From a virus: 32,790 bases of DNA. Each line of letters begins with the position of its first letter. Position 1 is the first letter of the stretch. Both the position numbers and the translations under genes were made by a program. The stretch is from the IMG/VR virus record IMGVR_UViG_3300025889_000517, positions 1-32,790 of that record; one strand, 5' to 3'. Below, one piece after another: positions 1 through 8,738 of this stretch. A model generated the notes under the pieces. The model was not told where the DNA came from, searched no databases, and saw only the letters and a list, made by a program, of their open reading frames with translations.

Positions 1-2
1 TA

Positions 3-3000
3 GATAAAACAGTTATCAATCCATTAGCCGTGACTATTGCAGGTAAGGGTACTAAACCATTGATCGCGGACCTTGCACAAAGAGGTGGTAAACTATTAGA
101 TGTTGCTTATGATAAAACTGGATTACCGCCAGTTAGTAAATGGAAAGATTTTGATCCTGATACTGGATCTTTTACTGAAAAAATATTAAAGAAAATAGAT
201 AATGTAAAACAACAGTTTACTGTTGAAGGTAAATCACAATTTCCTGAAGTAAAACAATTACAAACACAAGTAGAAACTGCTGCAAATGCAGAAGTTAAAT
301 CATTAAAAAGAATTTCTCAAAGGATTAATGATAGACTTTATAACATAACTTCTAAATTTAAAACAAATATTTATGACGTTGCTACATATAAAGCAACAAG
401 AACAGGTAATTATACAAATATAATGGATCAGTTAACTACAGAAAAAAATAAGGTGTTTGATTACTTAAGAGCTTCGGGAAAAGAAGAAATGAAAAGAACT
501 TTAAAAGAAGTTAATCCTGCAGTTAGGTTAGAAGCAAAAGAATTAAAAAAAATATTAAAAAAATCTAATGCAAGATATGGTAATTTATTAGCAAAAAATC
601 CAGTAGATTCATTAGAAGATTTGTCTATAGCTTTAAGAGATCAAGCAGATAGTTTCTTTAAACAAAGGTTTTCAGCATTTAATAACAAAAAATTTCAATA
701 TGATCCAATCACTGGTCCTGTAGGAAGCAAAGCATTTTCTGCTGTAAAAGATATTGTAAGAAAAAATCCTGACTATATGGATGAAGTCACTAAAAAAACT
801 GCAAAAGATTTAGGTGGTAAACCAATTAAAACTGCAAAAGAATTTGAAGATGCACTTTCAAAAAATGTAGATGATTATTCTGAAAATCTATTAAAAAATA
901 TTCAACAAGCTTCTATTAGAGCTGGTGTTGATCCTGATAATTACATTAGAAGAGTTGGAGCTATATTAAAAACAGATGAAGCAATTAAACCAAGTGTATT
1001 AAAACCAGGTGAGTCTTTTCCTGATGGTATTAAAAGATTTTTAAATCAAGAAAAAAATGCAAAAGTTGCAACAAAAGATTATGAAAATGCATTAGTAGAT
1101 ACTATTATGTATCAAGCTAAACAAGTTTATTCAAAAAGATATTTTGATGGAGTAGAAAAAATATTGGCCGATAAAGGTGCTTTATTTACTAAAGCTCAAA
1201 GAGATATAGGTAAGAATGTAAGACCTATTCAAGCTTATACTAATAAAGGTAGTTTAGTTAATCCACAAAAAGACGTAATGTTTAAGAGTACTTTATTTAG
1301 AGAAGGTGATGAAACATTGTATACATATCCAGAAATAGCACAGGCTTTATCAGAAACTAAAGTTGCATTTGATAATTTTTTTGATTTTCCATTTTATAAA
1401 TCATTAATGAGTTTAAAAGCAGGAGCTCAAGTAGCTAAAACTATTTTCTCTCCAATGACTCAAATTAGAAACGTAACCACTGCATCTTTCTTTCCATTAA
1501 TGAGTGGATTAATTGGTGGTCGAACATCATTAAGTGATTCATGGAAATTAGTTGCTGAAGATATATTTACTGGAGCTAAAACTAATTTAGCTAAATTAAA
1601 TGCTGAAATTGAAGATATGATTAAAAGAGGAGTCATTGATCAAAACATAGAGGTAAATGAAATTAGAGGTATATTAAACAGAGCGAAAGATGGAGCTATA
1701 AGTTTTGAATCTTTTATGAACGCTCCTACAGTTAAAAAATTTGTAGATGTATATCAAGGTGGTGATAACTTATGGAAAGTTTATTCCGATAAATTTTATC
1801 AATCAGCATTAAGACAAGCTCTTGGTGATCCTAAAGCAACACCAGATCAAGTATTAGCAAATGTAAAAGATTGGTATAGAACTATTGCTAAAGAAGACTT
1901 TGTAGAAAATAGTATATTTACTGGACAAAAGAAAACAGCTGAAGAAGCGTTAAAAGAAGTATCAGCTTATCTAGTAACTAATACGATACCTACATATAGT
2001 AAAGTACCCTTAGCTATTCAATCAATTAGAAGATTACCAATTGGTAACTTTGTAGCTTTCCCTGCAGAAATTTTAAGAACCACATCAAACGTATTAACAA
2101 TTGGCGCAAGAGAATTAACAAGTACTAATCCATATATTAGACAAATGGGAGCTAGAAGAATTATTGGAGCTTCAGCAACTTTAGGTGGTATTGGTAAAGT
2201 AGTTAGTGAAACTGCACAATATGTAACTGGTGTAGATCAAAATCAAATGGATGCAGCTAAAAGATCATTCGTTCCAATCTATGAAAGAAATGCTACATTA
2301 ATTCCATTATCAAAAGCAGATGCTGATGGTAAATTTAAATACTTTAACTTCTCTTATTCTAATCCATACGATTCGTTAGTAAGACCATTCAATGCAATAC
2401 TGGGAGCTTTTGCAGAAGGATCTTTAAATAAAGATAGTGTTGATCAAAAAATATTAGCATCATTATTTGGTGATCCAGTATCTAAAAGACCTGGTGCACT
2501 AAGTGAATTCTTTGCACCATTTGTAACTGAATCTATTGGTACTGAAAGAGTCTTTGACTTAATTATTAGAAATGGTGAAACTAGAAATGGTAGTAAGATT
2601 TGGTTCCCACAAGATAATTTACAAACTAGAATTGCAAAAGGTATTGACCATATTATGGGTGGTTTAGCTCCAGGAGCCTATACACAAGCAGCTAGAGTAT
2701 GGGAAGGTGCAACAGGAACATTTACTGATGCAGGTACAGCTAGAAATACTAGAGATGAATTATTAGCAATGATGTCTGGTATTCGGGTACAAGAAGTAAA
2801 ACCATTATCAAGTATGCCATTTATATTAACATCTTATAATAAAGATAAACAAAACGTTGGTAGTAAGTTTGCAAGAACAGCTTATTCTGCAGCTTCTACA
2901 CCTGAAGAAAAAATATCTGCATTTAAAGATTATTTATTAGAGTCTTTTGATTCACAACAAAAGATGTATACAACATTAAGAGATGCTGAAAATCTAGGTA

Positions 3001-3476
3001 TAAGCACAAGAGAATTAAGAAAAATATTAGAAGAACGTTTAACTAAATCTGATGCAAGACTATTATTAAGAGGTGAATTTAAACCACCTGCATATTCTGA
3101 TGAGAGATTTAAGTCTTTAATTAAACGATTAGAAACAGAAGATCCAAATGCTGCATTCCTATTTGAAGATAATATCGATGTTATAAAAGATATATTTGAT
3201 GACTTAAGAAAAGACTCGAGCAGATATGATTTAGAAGATTCTAAAAACTCCTTAGAACAGTTAATAAATGAGATATTAACACCTGAAGTACCTGAGGTAA
3301 GAAACTTACCATTGAGACCAATTGAAGGAACAGGGACCACGGCTCAAGCACCTAATTTACCTTCACAAATAAGTGGAACTCCAGTAAATACTGGTGTAAT
3401 ATCTAATCAAAATTTAGGACAGAGATTTAATATTTCTCAAGATCCAAGATTTAATATATTATTTCCTAGAGGATAA
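3..3476 (+). CDS. Giant virion-associated protein, 5'-truncated
   Basis: The reading frame is open from the first complete codon (base 3), so the true start lies upstream; a GTG at 30 is only an internal codon. At least 1157 residues are present. The N-terminal 350 residues are lysine-rich and probably helical. A hydrophobic, glycine-rich central part (about residues 440-760) contains FSPMTQIRNVTTASFFPLMSG and NFVAFPAEILRTTSN, which resemble large polyvalent-protein-associated domains of phage ejection proteins. The C-terminus is charged, then proline-rich. Size and position at the end of the structural module suggest an internal virion or ejection protein acting on DNA entry. The domain resemblance is from memory and the function is inference. 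Confidence 0.6.
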   Translation, partial: DKTVINPLAVTIAGKGTKPLIADLAQRGGKLLDVAYDKTGLPPVSKWKDFDPDTGSFTEKILKKIDNVKQQFTVEGKSQFPEVKQLQTQVETAANAEVKSLKRISQRINDRLYNITSKFKTNIYDVATYKATRTGNYTNIMDQLTTEKNKVFDYLRASGKEEMKRTLKEVNPAVRLEAKELKKILKKSNARYGNLLAKNPVDSLEDLSIALRDQADSFFKQRFSAFNNKKFQYDPITGPVGSKAFSAVKDIVRKNPDYMDEVTKKTAKDLGGKPIKTAKEFEDALSKNVDDYSENLLKNIQQASIRAGVDPDNYIRRVGAILKTDEAIKPSVLKPGESFPDGIKRFLNQEKNAKVATKDYENALVDTIMYQAKQVYSKRYFDGVEKILADKGALFTKAQRDIGKNVRPIQAYTNKGSLVNPQKDVMFKSTLFREGDETLYTYPEIAQALSETKVAFDNFFDFPFYKSLMSLKAGAQVAKTIFSPMTQIRNVTTASFFPLMSGLIGGRTSLSDSWKLVAEDIFTGAKTNLAKLNAEIEDMIKRGVIDQNIEVNEIRGILNRAKDGAISFESFMNAPTVKKFVDVYQGGDNLWKVYSDKFYQSALRQALGDPKATPDQVLANVKDWYRTIAKEDFVENSIFTGQKKTAEEALKEVSAYLVTNTIPTYSKVPLAIQSIRRLPIGNFVAFPAEILRTTSNVLTIGARELTSTNPYIRQMGARRIIGASATLGGIGKVVSETAQYVTGVDQNQMDAAKRSFVPIYERNATLIPLSKADADGKFKYFNFSYSNPYDSLVRPFNAILGAFAEGSLNKDSVDQKILASLFGDPVSKRPGALSEFFAPFVTESIGTERVFDLIIRNGETRNGSKIWFPQDNLQTRIAKGIDHIMGGLAPGAYTQAARVWEGATGTFTDAGTARNTRDELLAMMSGIRVQEVKPLSSMPFILTSYNKDKQNVGSKFARTAYSAASTPEEKISAFKDYLLESFDSQQKMYTTLRDAENLGISTRELRKILEERLTKSDARLLLRGEFKPPAYSDERFKSLIKRLETEDPNAAFLFEDNIDVIKDIFDDLRKDSSRYDLEDSKNSLEQLINEILTPEVPEVRNLPLRPIEGTGTTAQAPNLPSQISGTPVNTGVISNQNLGQRFNISQDPRFNILFPRG

Positions 3477-3478
3477 TT

Positions 3479-4693
3479 ATGGGTATAGACAAGAAAATTA
3501 AATATGAAGATCAGAGATTAACTGAAAAACAAAAGAAAAAAATTAAACCTGCTAATCAAGGCGGTGGACCCAACTATCTTGGTAAACAGGAAACTGTAAC
3601 TGTACCTAAAAAATGGTTATCGGATCCAGATCACGTTGTAGCTGAATTAGCATATATTACTCCACAAGAACAAAAAATATTATTAGATGCAAATTTATAT
3701 GGATCTTTAAAAGGTAAACCAAATAGAGGTCCTGGTGGTATTATGTCTTTACAAGGAGATCTTGGTGGATATGACGCAAGTCCTGGAGGCCCAAATTCTG
3801 GAGGTGATGGTGGTAATAGAGTAGGTCAAACAGATCAAAATAAACAAAGAGTTCAAGATATTTTAACAGGTAAGGTAACAACCGGTCAAACCGTTGCACC
3901 AAGTGATAGAGTGAAAGCTGGAGCTGTTCCTGAATTTGTTGGAAATAATTATGTTGGATCAGCTTATAAATCATACGGTCAACCAAGTTTTTTTGGAGAT
4001 TTATTCAGTGGAGGAGCTTCGGGTTATAGAAGTACTTATGGAACTCAACCTGGTATTTTTGGAAGTTTACTCGGTAGAGGAAATTCTATTTCTACTGTTG
4101 GTACTCCTGGTATGCCTGGCTTTGGGTACGTATCAAGTGATCCAAGGGTAGGACAAACTAAACCTGGATTTGGTGGTAGATTTTTAGGAGGACTTGCTAG
4201 TTTATTAACAGGTGTTCCTTTAGTAGGATCAGTAATAGGAAGTGCTATTGATTATGGTAAAGGTCTTTTTGGTCCTAAAGATTATGTTGGTTATGATGAT
4301 ATGTCTCAATATAATAAACTTCAATTAATAGATGGACAAGTTATAGATCCCACTGGATTAGAATTAGATAAAGGTGAATTTGGTTTTCCTATAGAAACAG
4401 GAACAGAAAAAACTCAAATGGTGCCTATGAAAAAACCTATTAAAACTAATCAAACTTATACACTTGAAGAATTAATTCCTTATGAAGAAACAATTCCAAC
4501 CAAAGATTATATTCCACCATATATGGCAGAAGTAACTCAAAAAGATATTAATGCTTCTAAAATGAGAGGTTTTAATACGATGGATTATAACACAGCAATA
4601 GATTTAGGAATGATATCTCCAAATGTAACTGAATATGAGTTTGAACAATTAAAACAAGGAAATATTTCCGAACCAGGAACTTATACAATATAA
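3479..4693 (+). CDS. Glycine-rich putative virion protein
   Basis: A 404-residue protein starting 2 bases after the giant protein gene, with an AGAGGA ribosome binding site. The N-terminal 80 residues are basic. The middle (about 80-260) is rich in Gly, Ser, Pro and Tyr with short repeats such as SGGASGYRSTYG and a hydrophobic glycine-rich stretch around 230-255 (GFGGRFLGGLASLLTGVPLVGSV). The C-terminus is acidic with several PxxY-type segments. No enzyme motif is visible. Co-expression with the preceding gene suggests a minor structural or ejected protein. I do not recognise the family. Confidence 0.6.
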   Translation: MGIDKKIKYEDQRLTEKQKKKIKPANQGGGPNYLGKQETVTVPKKWLSDPDHVVAELAYITPQEQKILLDANLYGSLKGKPNRGPGGIMSLQGDLGGYDASPGGPNSGGDGGNRVGQTDQNKQRVQDILTGKVTTGQTVAPSDRVKAGAVPEFVGNNYVGSAYKSYGQPSFFGDLFSGGASGYRSTYGTQPGIFGSLLGRGNSISTVGTPGMPGFGYVSSDPRVGQTKPGFGGRFLGGLASLLTGVPLVGSVIGSAIDYGKGLFGPKDYVGYDDMSQYNKLQLIDGQVIDPTGLELDKGEFGFPIETGTEKTQMVPMKKPIKTNQTYTLEELIPYEETIPTKDYIPPYMAEVTQKDINASKMRGFNTMDYNTAIDLGMISPNVTEYEFEQLKQGNISEPGTYTI

Positions 4694-4944
4694 TGCCTAA
4701 ACGTAGCCCAAAAACACTGGATGGAACAATTCAAGATTTATATGGCCACGTAACAGGATTACAGAAAGACATCTCAATAATTCGTGATAATCATCTCAAG
4801 CATATGCATGATGATATTGACAAACTTGATAAGAAAGTAGATAAGATCGAAAATAAGACAGATCAATTATTATATTGGATAATTGGTGGAGCTTTTACAA
4901 CTATATTAGCTTTAACAGGTCTGTTTAATTTATTCTTAAATTAA
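4693..4944 (+). CDS. XhlA-like holin or membrane protein
   Basis: An 83-residue protein whose ATG overlaps the preceding stop codon by one base. Residues about 10-55 form a charged coiled coil (KLDKKVDKIENKTDQLL), followed by one C-terminal membrane segment (about 57-80, YWIIGGAFTTILALTGLFNLFL). This architecture matches the haemolysin XhlA type of phage membrane proteins, which are usually cell-surface-associated partners in lysis. It lies at the end of the virion module, far from the endolysin at 17.1 kb, so a role in lysis is likely but not certain; it could instead be a virion membrane protein. Confidence 0.6.
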   Translation: MPKRSPKTLDGTIQDLYGHVTGLQKDISIIRDNHLKHMHDDIDKLDKKVDKIENKTDQLLYWIIGGAFTTILALTGLFNLFLN

Positions 4945-4957
4945 GAAAGGTTTACAT

Positions 4958-5338
4958 ATGGAAAATAGTTTGTTGGTGCATAAGCATCTTATTGTTCGAG
5001 CAGAAATAAATAATCCACCAGTAGATGAGAACTATTTAAAAAGTTGGTTAAACAATTTTATTATGGATATAAATATGAAAGTATTCATGGGTCCATATGT
5101 TAAGTATTGTACTATGCCAGGCAATAGGGGAATTACCGCTGTTGCAATTATAGAAACATCACATATAGCCATGCATGTATGGGATGAAGTTAAACCTGCA
5201 TTAATGCAGTTCGATGTATATAGTTGTGGTGAATTTAATCATGAACAAATATGTAAGAAAATACAACAAGATTTTAATACCTCTAAAATAGAATATAAAT
5301 ATTTAAACAGAGAAACTGGATTAGTTGACATTAATTAA
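4958..5338 (+). CDS. speD: S-adenosylmethionine decarboxylase family protein (SpeD/SpeH type)
   Basis: A 126-residue pyruvoyl-enzyme homologue. Prokaryotic AdoMetDC cleaves itself before a serine to form the pyruvoyl cofactor and makes decarboxylated AdoMet for spermidine synthesis. The key residues are present: Ser68 in IETSHIAMH, His73 five residues on, and Cys90 in FDVYSCGEF. The Ser-Cys spacing is two residues longer than in the Thermotoga enzyme. A good ribosome binding site (AGAAAGG) precedes the ATG. It lies between a holin-like gene and Hsp20. Some SpeD homologues have switched to arginine or ornithine decarboxylation, so the substrate cannot be assigned from motifs alone. No spermidine synthase gene is in the window. 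Confidence 0.88.
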   Translation: MENSLLVHKHLIVRAEINNPPVDENYLKSWLNNFIMDINMKVFMGPYVKYCTMPGNRGITAVAIIETSHIAMHVWDEVKPALMQFDVYSCGEFNHEQICKKIQQDFNTSKIEYKYLNRETGLVDIN

Positions 5339-5408
5339 TTAGTTATTATATGTATCTCAGGTGCACAATAATGTGGCCTATTAAACTTGCTTAACTAAGG
5401 AGGATAAT

Positions 5409-5798
5409 ATGACAGCACTCGGTTTAATGAATACTTTTTTTGATGACGCTTTTGATAGTGTCTTCAATAATCTAACTAAAATAAATTCTTTCCCTTTTTA
5501 CAATGTTGTGAAATACGGCAAAGGTAAATACGGAATGGAATTAGGACTTGCAGGATACAATAAAAAAAATATATCTGTTGAAGTAAAAGACGGAATATTG
5601 ACTGTATCTGGTCAAGTTAATGATTCTGAAAAAGAATATATTACCAAAGGACTATCTTTTAGAAAGTTTGTAAAACAATTCTCATTAAGAAATGATGTAA
5701 TTGTTGATGAAGCTGAAATGAAAGATGGAGTACTTACAATTAAATTAGGTTTTAAAGAACCTGAAAAAGTTGAAGGTACTAAAATAAATATTAAATAA
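5409..5798 (+). CDS. hsp20: Small heat-shock protein, Hsp20/alpha-crystallin family
   Basis: A 129-residue IbpA-like chaperone. The alpha-crystallin domain spans about residues 35-120, with the typical strands KKNISVEVKDGILTVSGQ, the RKFVKQFSLRNDV segment and AEMKDGVLTIKLGFKEPE. The usual IxI/V C-terminal motif is represented only by TKINIK. The start follows a near-perfect AAGGAGG site, the strongest in this part of the window, suggesting high expression. Such ATP-independent holdases are found in several marine phage groups and may stabilise host or virion proteins during late infection. The next gene is convergent, with a hairpin between. Confidence 0.92.
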   Translation: MTALGLMNTFFDDAFDSVFNNLTKINSFPFYNVVKYGKGKYGMELGLAGYNKKNISVEVKDGILTVSGQVNDSEKEYITKGLSFRKFVKQFSLRNDVIVDEAEMKDGVLTIKLGFKEPEKVEGTKINIK

Positions 5799-5799
5799 A

Positions 5800-6024
5800 T
5801 TATTGTGGGGCTTCGGCCCCACATATACAACCATAAAAAAGATGGTTTTTATTACCATTCATAAATGTAATATTTTTTGAATCAATATAAGTAGTAAAAT
5901 TTTCTCTTATAATTTCACAAAGTTCTATACAGTCTACACCTTTTGGTATTTCTAAACCTTGTAACATTGTTTTTGTTACAGGAATTAAATGCCAAAGGCT
6001 GTTATCAAAAATAATTAAATCCAT
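5800..6024 (-). CDS. Hypothetical 74-residue protein
   Basis: A small minus-strand protein whose start overlaps the end of the upstream helicase gene (6015-6024), so the two are probably co-transcribed. It begins MDLIIFDNSLWHLIPVTKTM and has three cysteines, CIELC in the middle and YGCICG near the C-terminus. The last codons encode one arm of the UUCG hairpin shared with the convergent Hsp20 transcript. I do not recognise the family. Tight coupling to the helicase is the main evidence that it is real. Confidence 0.6.
   Translation of the reverse strand: MDLIIFDNSLWHLIPVTKTMLQGLEIPKGVDCIELCEIIRENFTTYIDSKNITFMNGNKNHLFYGCICGAEAPQ
5805..5822. terminator. GC hairpin with UUCG tetraloop
   Basis: GTGGGGC TTCG GCCCCAC is a perfect 7-bp stem closed by a UUCG tetraloop. 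It begins 7 bases after the Hsp20 stop codon and lies inside the last codons of the convergent minus-strand gene. No U-tract follows on either strand (ATATAC on plus), so it may protect RNA 3' ends rather than act as a classic intrinsic terminator. Confidence 0.6.
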
Positions 6025-7448
6025 TCTTTTAAATCATCTCCAGTAATTTTGCTTGCAATATTCATTTTACCTATAAGAGCTTTTACTATTTTTTCATCAA
6101 CAGTTCCTTCTGCGATAATATCAATATAAGTCATTTTTCTAGTTTGACCTGCTCTATTAATTCTAGCTTCTGATTGTATTCTTTTTTCATAATCATAACC
6201 ATTCGCATAATAAATCATTGTATTAGCACCTGTTAATGTGATACCATACCCACCCGTTTGTGGTGTACCAATTATAAATCTTACAGGACTGTTTGGATCT
6301 TGAATTTGTTTAATTGCATTTTGTCTTTCTTCATTTGTTGTATCACCATAATAAGTCACATAAGATTCTTTACCAAAGTTTTTTTCAACAGCATTAACAA
6401 TGGCATTGATATCATGTCTATAGTGGGCCCAAATGACAGCTTTGTTTTCTACTTCACTAAGTATATCTACTAATGCATCAAGTCTTTCATTCTTAACTTC
6501 TTTAATGGTACCATCATCAGCAGTAAAATGACCGCAAGTAATTTGATGAAGTCTCATTAACTGAACCATAGCAGATTGAGTTGTCATTTGTTTTCCATCT
6601 AATTCAGCTAAAGCCAACATTTTCATTTGTTGATATATTTTTTTCTGTTCAGGTGTTAATTGAATTACACGTTTAGTATAAGTGTAGTCAGGTAAATCTA
6701 AACAATCTTCTTTTAAACAACGATAAGAAAATGGTTCCAGTTTAGAAGATAACTCACCTAGATTTTTATAACCGACTACTATTTGTACTGATCGTCCACC
6801 AAAGTTAGCAGATCGCATTACCGCATATCTAGTTCTAAATGCATAATAAGAACCATAATCTAATAAATATGGATCAAGGAACTCACATTGTTTATATAAA
6901 TCTAATGGTGATTTAGTAACAGGTGAACCTGTTAAAATTCTTCTGTATTTAGCATGCTTACCTAACTCAACAATATTTTTAGTTCTCTTAGCATCTGGAT
7001 TTTTTATAGTCGTAGATTCATCAATAGCCATTAAAGTATTATGACAACTCATAAATTTAGCTGCAAAGTCTAGACCTTTTTTAGTTGAAAACGCTTCAAC
7101 GTTCATAACTAATACATGAAGTTTTTCTGTAGACTCAAATAATTTATTTAATTCATTTTGTTGTTTTTGATTAATCATTGCTTTCCATAATATTAAATCT
7201 TTCTCAATATGGTCGGCCATATGTACAGGTATTTCGGTGTCATACCAATTTTGGTAAACACCTTTAGGTGCAATAATTAATGCACCATTAATTTTACCTT
7301 TGTCATATAACATAGAAATGTTATCAATAAGAACTTTTGATTTACCAGTTCCCATTTCCATAAAGTAAGCAAATACTTCTTTATTCCACGACTTTTCTAA
7401 CGCAGTTATTTGATGCGCATAAGGTTTAGTTTTAAATTTATAATTCAT
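6015..7448 (-). CDS. SNF2-family DEAD/DEAH-type helicase
   Basis: A 477-residue superfamily 2 ATPase. Motif I is EMGTGKSKVLI (about residues 31-41), motif II is the DEAH variant AIDESTTIKN (about 142), and motif III is ILTGSP. The C-terminal lobe carries KAVIWAHYRHD (motif IV), GTPQTGGYGITLTGANTMIY (motif V) and QSEARINRAGQ (motif VI, arginine fingers). Compact SNF2 proteins of this kind are common in phages and are thought to remodel or translocate along duplex DNA in replication or recombination. An AGGAAA site precedes the ATG. The gene is transcribed away from the replication operon from a shared divergent promoter region. Confidence 0.9.
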   Translation of the reverse strand: MNYKFKTKPYAHQITALEKSWNKEVFAYFMEMGTGKSKVLIDNISMLYDKGKINGALIIAPKGVYQNWYDTEIPVHMADHIEKDLILWKAMINQKQQNELNKLFESTEKLHVLVMNVEAFSTKKGLDFAAKFMSCHNTLMAIDESTTIKNPDAKRTKNIVELGKHAKYRRILTGSPVTKSPLDLYKQCEFLDPYLLDYGSYYAFRTRYAVMRSANFGGRSVQIVVGYKNLGELSSKLEPFSYRCLKEDCLDLPDYTYTKRVIQLTPEQKKIYQQMKMLALAELDGKQMTTQSAMVQLMRLHQITCGHFTADDGTIKEVKNERLDALVDILSEVENKAVIWAHYRHDINAIVNAVEKNFGKESYVTYYGDTTNEERQNAIKQIQDPNSPVRFIIGTPQTGGYGITLTGANTMIYYANGYDYEKRIQSEARINRAGQTRKMTYIDIIAEGTVDEKIVKALIGKMNIASKITGDDLKEWI

Positions 7449-7473
7449 AATAATATTTCCTATTGTCTTTCTA

Positions 7474-7510
7474 TTGACAATCTATATAATAAAAGGTAAT
7501 TAGTTGTCAA
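7474..7510. promoter_or_regulatory. Divergent promoter pair with face-to-face -35 boxes
   Basis: The 80-base gap between the minus-strand helicase and the plus-strand operon contains TTGACA at 7474-7479 and its inverted copy TGTCAA at 7505-7510. The minus promoter reads TTGACA, 16 bases, TATATA (7483-7488). The plus promoter reads TTGACA, 17 bases, TAATTA (7497-7502), which is weaker. The -10 box of each falls between the two -35 boxes, so the promoters overlap and probably compete for host sigma-70 RNA polymerase. Confidence 0.55.
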
Positions 7511-7528
7511 GCGAAAGTAAAAATAATT

Positions 7529-7888
7529 ATGAATGAAAATACAGTTTATGTGATTCAAGAATTACCTGGTACAAGATCTGGTAATCCAAAATTTAATATT
7601 ATGGGCGCACAAAAATATGGTAAACTTGTCACATTGTTGCCTGAATTTAGCCAAATTATTTTGTCACCTGGTCCGTTAATTTTTAAATTAAGAAAACTTT
7701 TAAAAAATTATACTGAAAAAGATTATTTGTTATTAACAGGTGATCCAGCTATAATAGGTGTAGCATGTTCTATTGCCGCAGACATAACAGGAGGTAAATA
7801 TAATCTCTTGAAATGGGACCGACAAGAACATACATACTACCCAGTAGAAATAAATTTATACGAACGAGGAAACATAGATGATGGATGA
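7529..7888 (+). CDS. Hypothetical protein, first gene of the replication operon
   Basis: A 119-residue protein with a compact alpha/beta look: VYVIQELP, a hydrophobic strand ending YLLLTGDPAIIGVACSIAADITGG, then WDRQEHTYYPVEINLY. The GDPA...ACSIAADI segment looks like a conserved core, but no known motif is assigned. The ribosome binding site is weak. As the first gene after the divergent promoter it is probably expressed early. Its 3' end overlaps the next gene by 11 bases. Confidence 0.7.
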   Translation: MNENTVYVIQELPGTRSGNPKFNIMGAQKYGKLVTLLPEFSQIILSPGPLIFKLRKLLKNYTEKDYLLLTGDPAIIGVACSIAADITGGKYNLLKWDRQEHTYYPVEINLYERGNIDDG

Positions 7889-8210
7889 GATAGAATGGAA
7901 GATACAGAATAGACTGTATCGTATGAAAGATAGAAAGCTAGAATTAGAAAATTTTATAAAAGCAACTGAGAAAGATATAAAATTTATGAAAGAATTTAAT
8001 TTGTTTGAAAGAGATGAAGACATTAAATTTTTAAGTTATATTTTAGGAGTTGTATTTATTTTTATTATACACCTTGACAAGGTTTTTGATTTTTACTATA
8101 TGAAGTACAGAGCTTTTAATATAATTAAAAGAGCTAAGAAAGAAATACTAACTCTAACAAAGGAGATAAATATATATGAGCAATATAAATTTCGAAGCAG
8201 ATCAAACTGA
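7878..8210 (+). CDS. Hypothetical membrane-anchored coiled-coil protein
   Basis: A 110-residue protein. Residues 1-55 are strongly charged and helical (RMKDRKLELENFIKATEKDIKFMKEF). A hydrophobic segment follows (about 56-68, LSYILGVVFIFIIHL), then a basic helix to the C-terminus. One membrane pass with charged helices on both sides is predicted. It overlaps the preceding gene by 11 bases and the next by 35, which supports translational coupling. An AACGAGGA ribosome binding site precedes the double-ATG start. Function unknown. Confidence 0.6.
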   Translation: MMDEIEWKIQNRLYRMKDRKLELENFIKATEKDIKFMKEFNLFERDEDIKFLSYILGVVFIFIIHLDKVFDFYYMKYRAFNIIKRAKKEILTLTKEINIYEQYKFRSRSN

Positions 8211-8727
8211 GTCGATAACTCAAACTAATGATGCTAAAGCATTATCGGATCAAGTTATTAAACTTAGAGATCTAGAAGATCAAATAAAGATTACAGAAGA
8301 ATCTTTAAAACAACTTAAACAACAAGCTGAAACTTTATCAGGTGAAGTCATTCCTACAATGATGACTGAAATGAATATTAGTACAATGAAACTAGCAGAT
8401 GGTTCAGCTATAGAAGTAAAACCAGTTTATGGTGCTTCAATTCCTGTAGAAAAAAAGGAAGAAGCATTCAAATGGCTTCGTGATAACGGCCTGGGTGATC
8501 TTATTAAAAATGAGGTTACTGTTTCCTTTGGTCGTAACGAGGATAACAAGGCAGTAGAATATGCTGTCCTTGCACAAGGTCAAGGCTATCAACCGACCCA
8601 AAAATTAAAGGTTGAACCTATGACACTTAAAGCATTGGTCAGGGAGCGTATCGAAAAGGGTCTCGATATGCCCTCTGATCTATTTAATGTGTTCGCAGGA
8701 AACAGAACTAAAATAACACGAGCATAG
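8176..8727 (+). CDS. Hypothetical coiled-coil protein upstream of SSB-like gene
   Basis: A 183-residue protein starting after an AAGGAGA site inside the previous gene. Residues about 15-60 form a coiled coil (LRDLEDQIKITEESLKQLKQQAETL). The rest is a globular domain with TMKLADGSAIEVKPVYGASIP, a short helix (EEAFKWLRDNGLGDLI) and a C-terminal TLKALVRERIEKG helix. The position just before the SSB-like and primase genes suggests a replication accessory role. I know similar proteins only as uncharacterised phage proteins. Confidence 0.7.
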   Translation: MSNINFEADQTESITQTNDAKALSDQVIKLRDLEDQIKITEESLKQLKQQAETLSGEVIPTMMTEMNISTMKLADGSAIEVKPVYGASIPVEKKEEAFKWLRDNGLGDLIKNEVTVSFGRNEDNKAVEYAVLAQGQGYQPTQKLKVEPMTLKALVRERIEKGLDMPSDLFNVFAGNRTKITRA

Positions 8728-8738
8728 GAGGAAAAAAT

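Noticed and set aside
2930-3340. 136-residue minus-strand open frame
   Set aside because: Antisense shadow of the giant virion protein gene with Ser/Asn-rich composition and no ribosome binding site.
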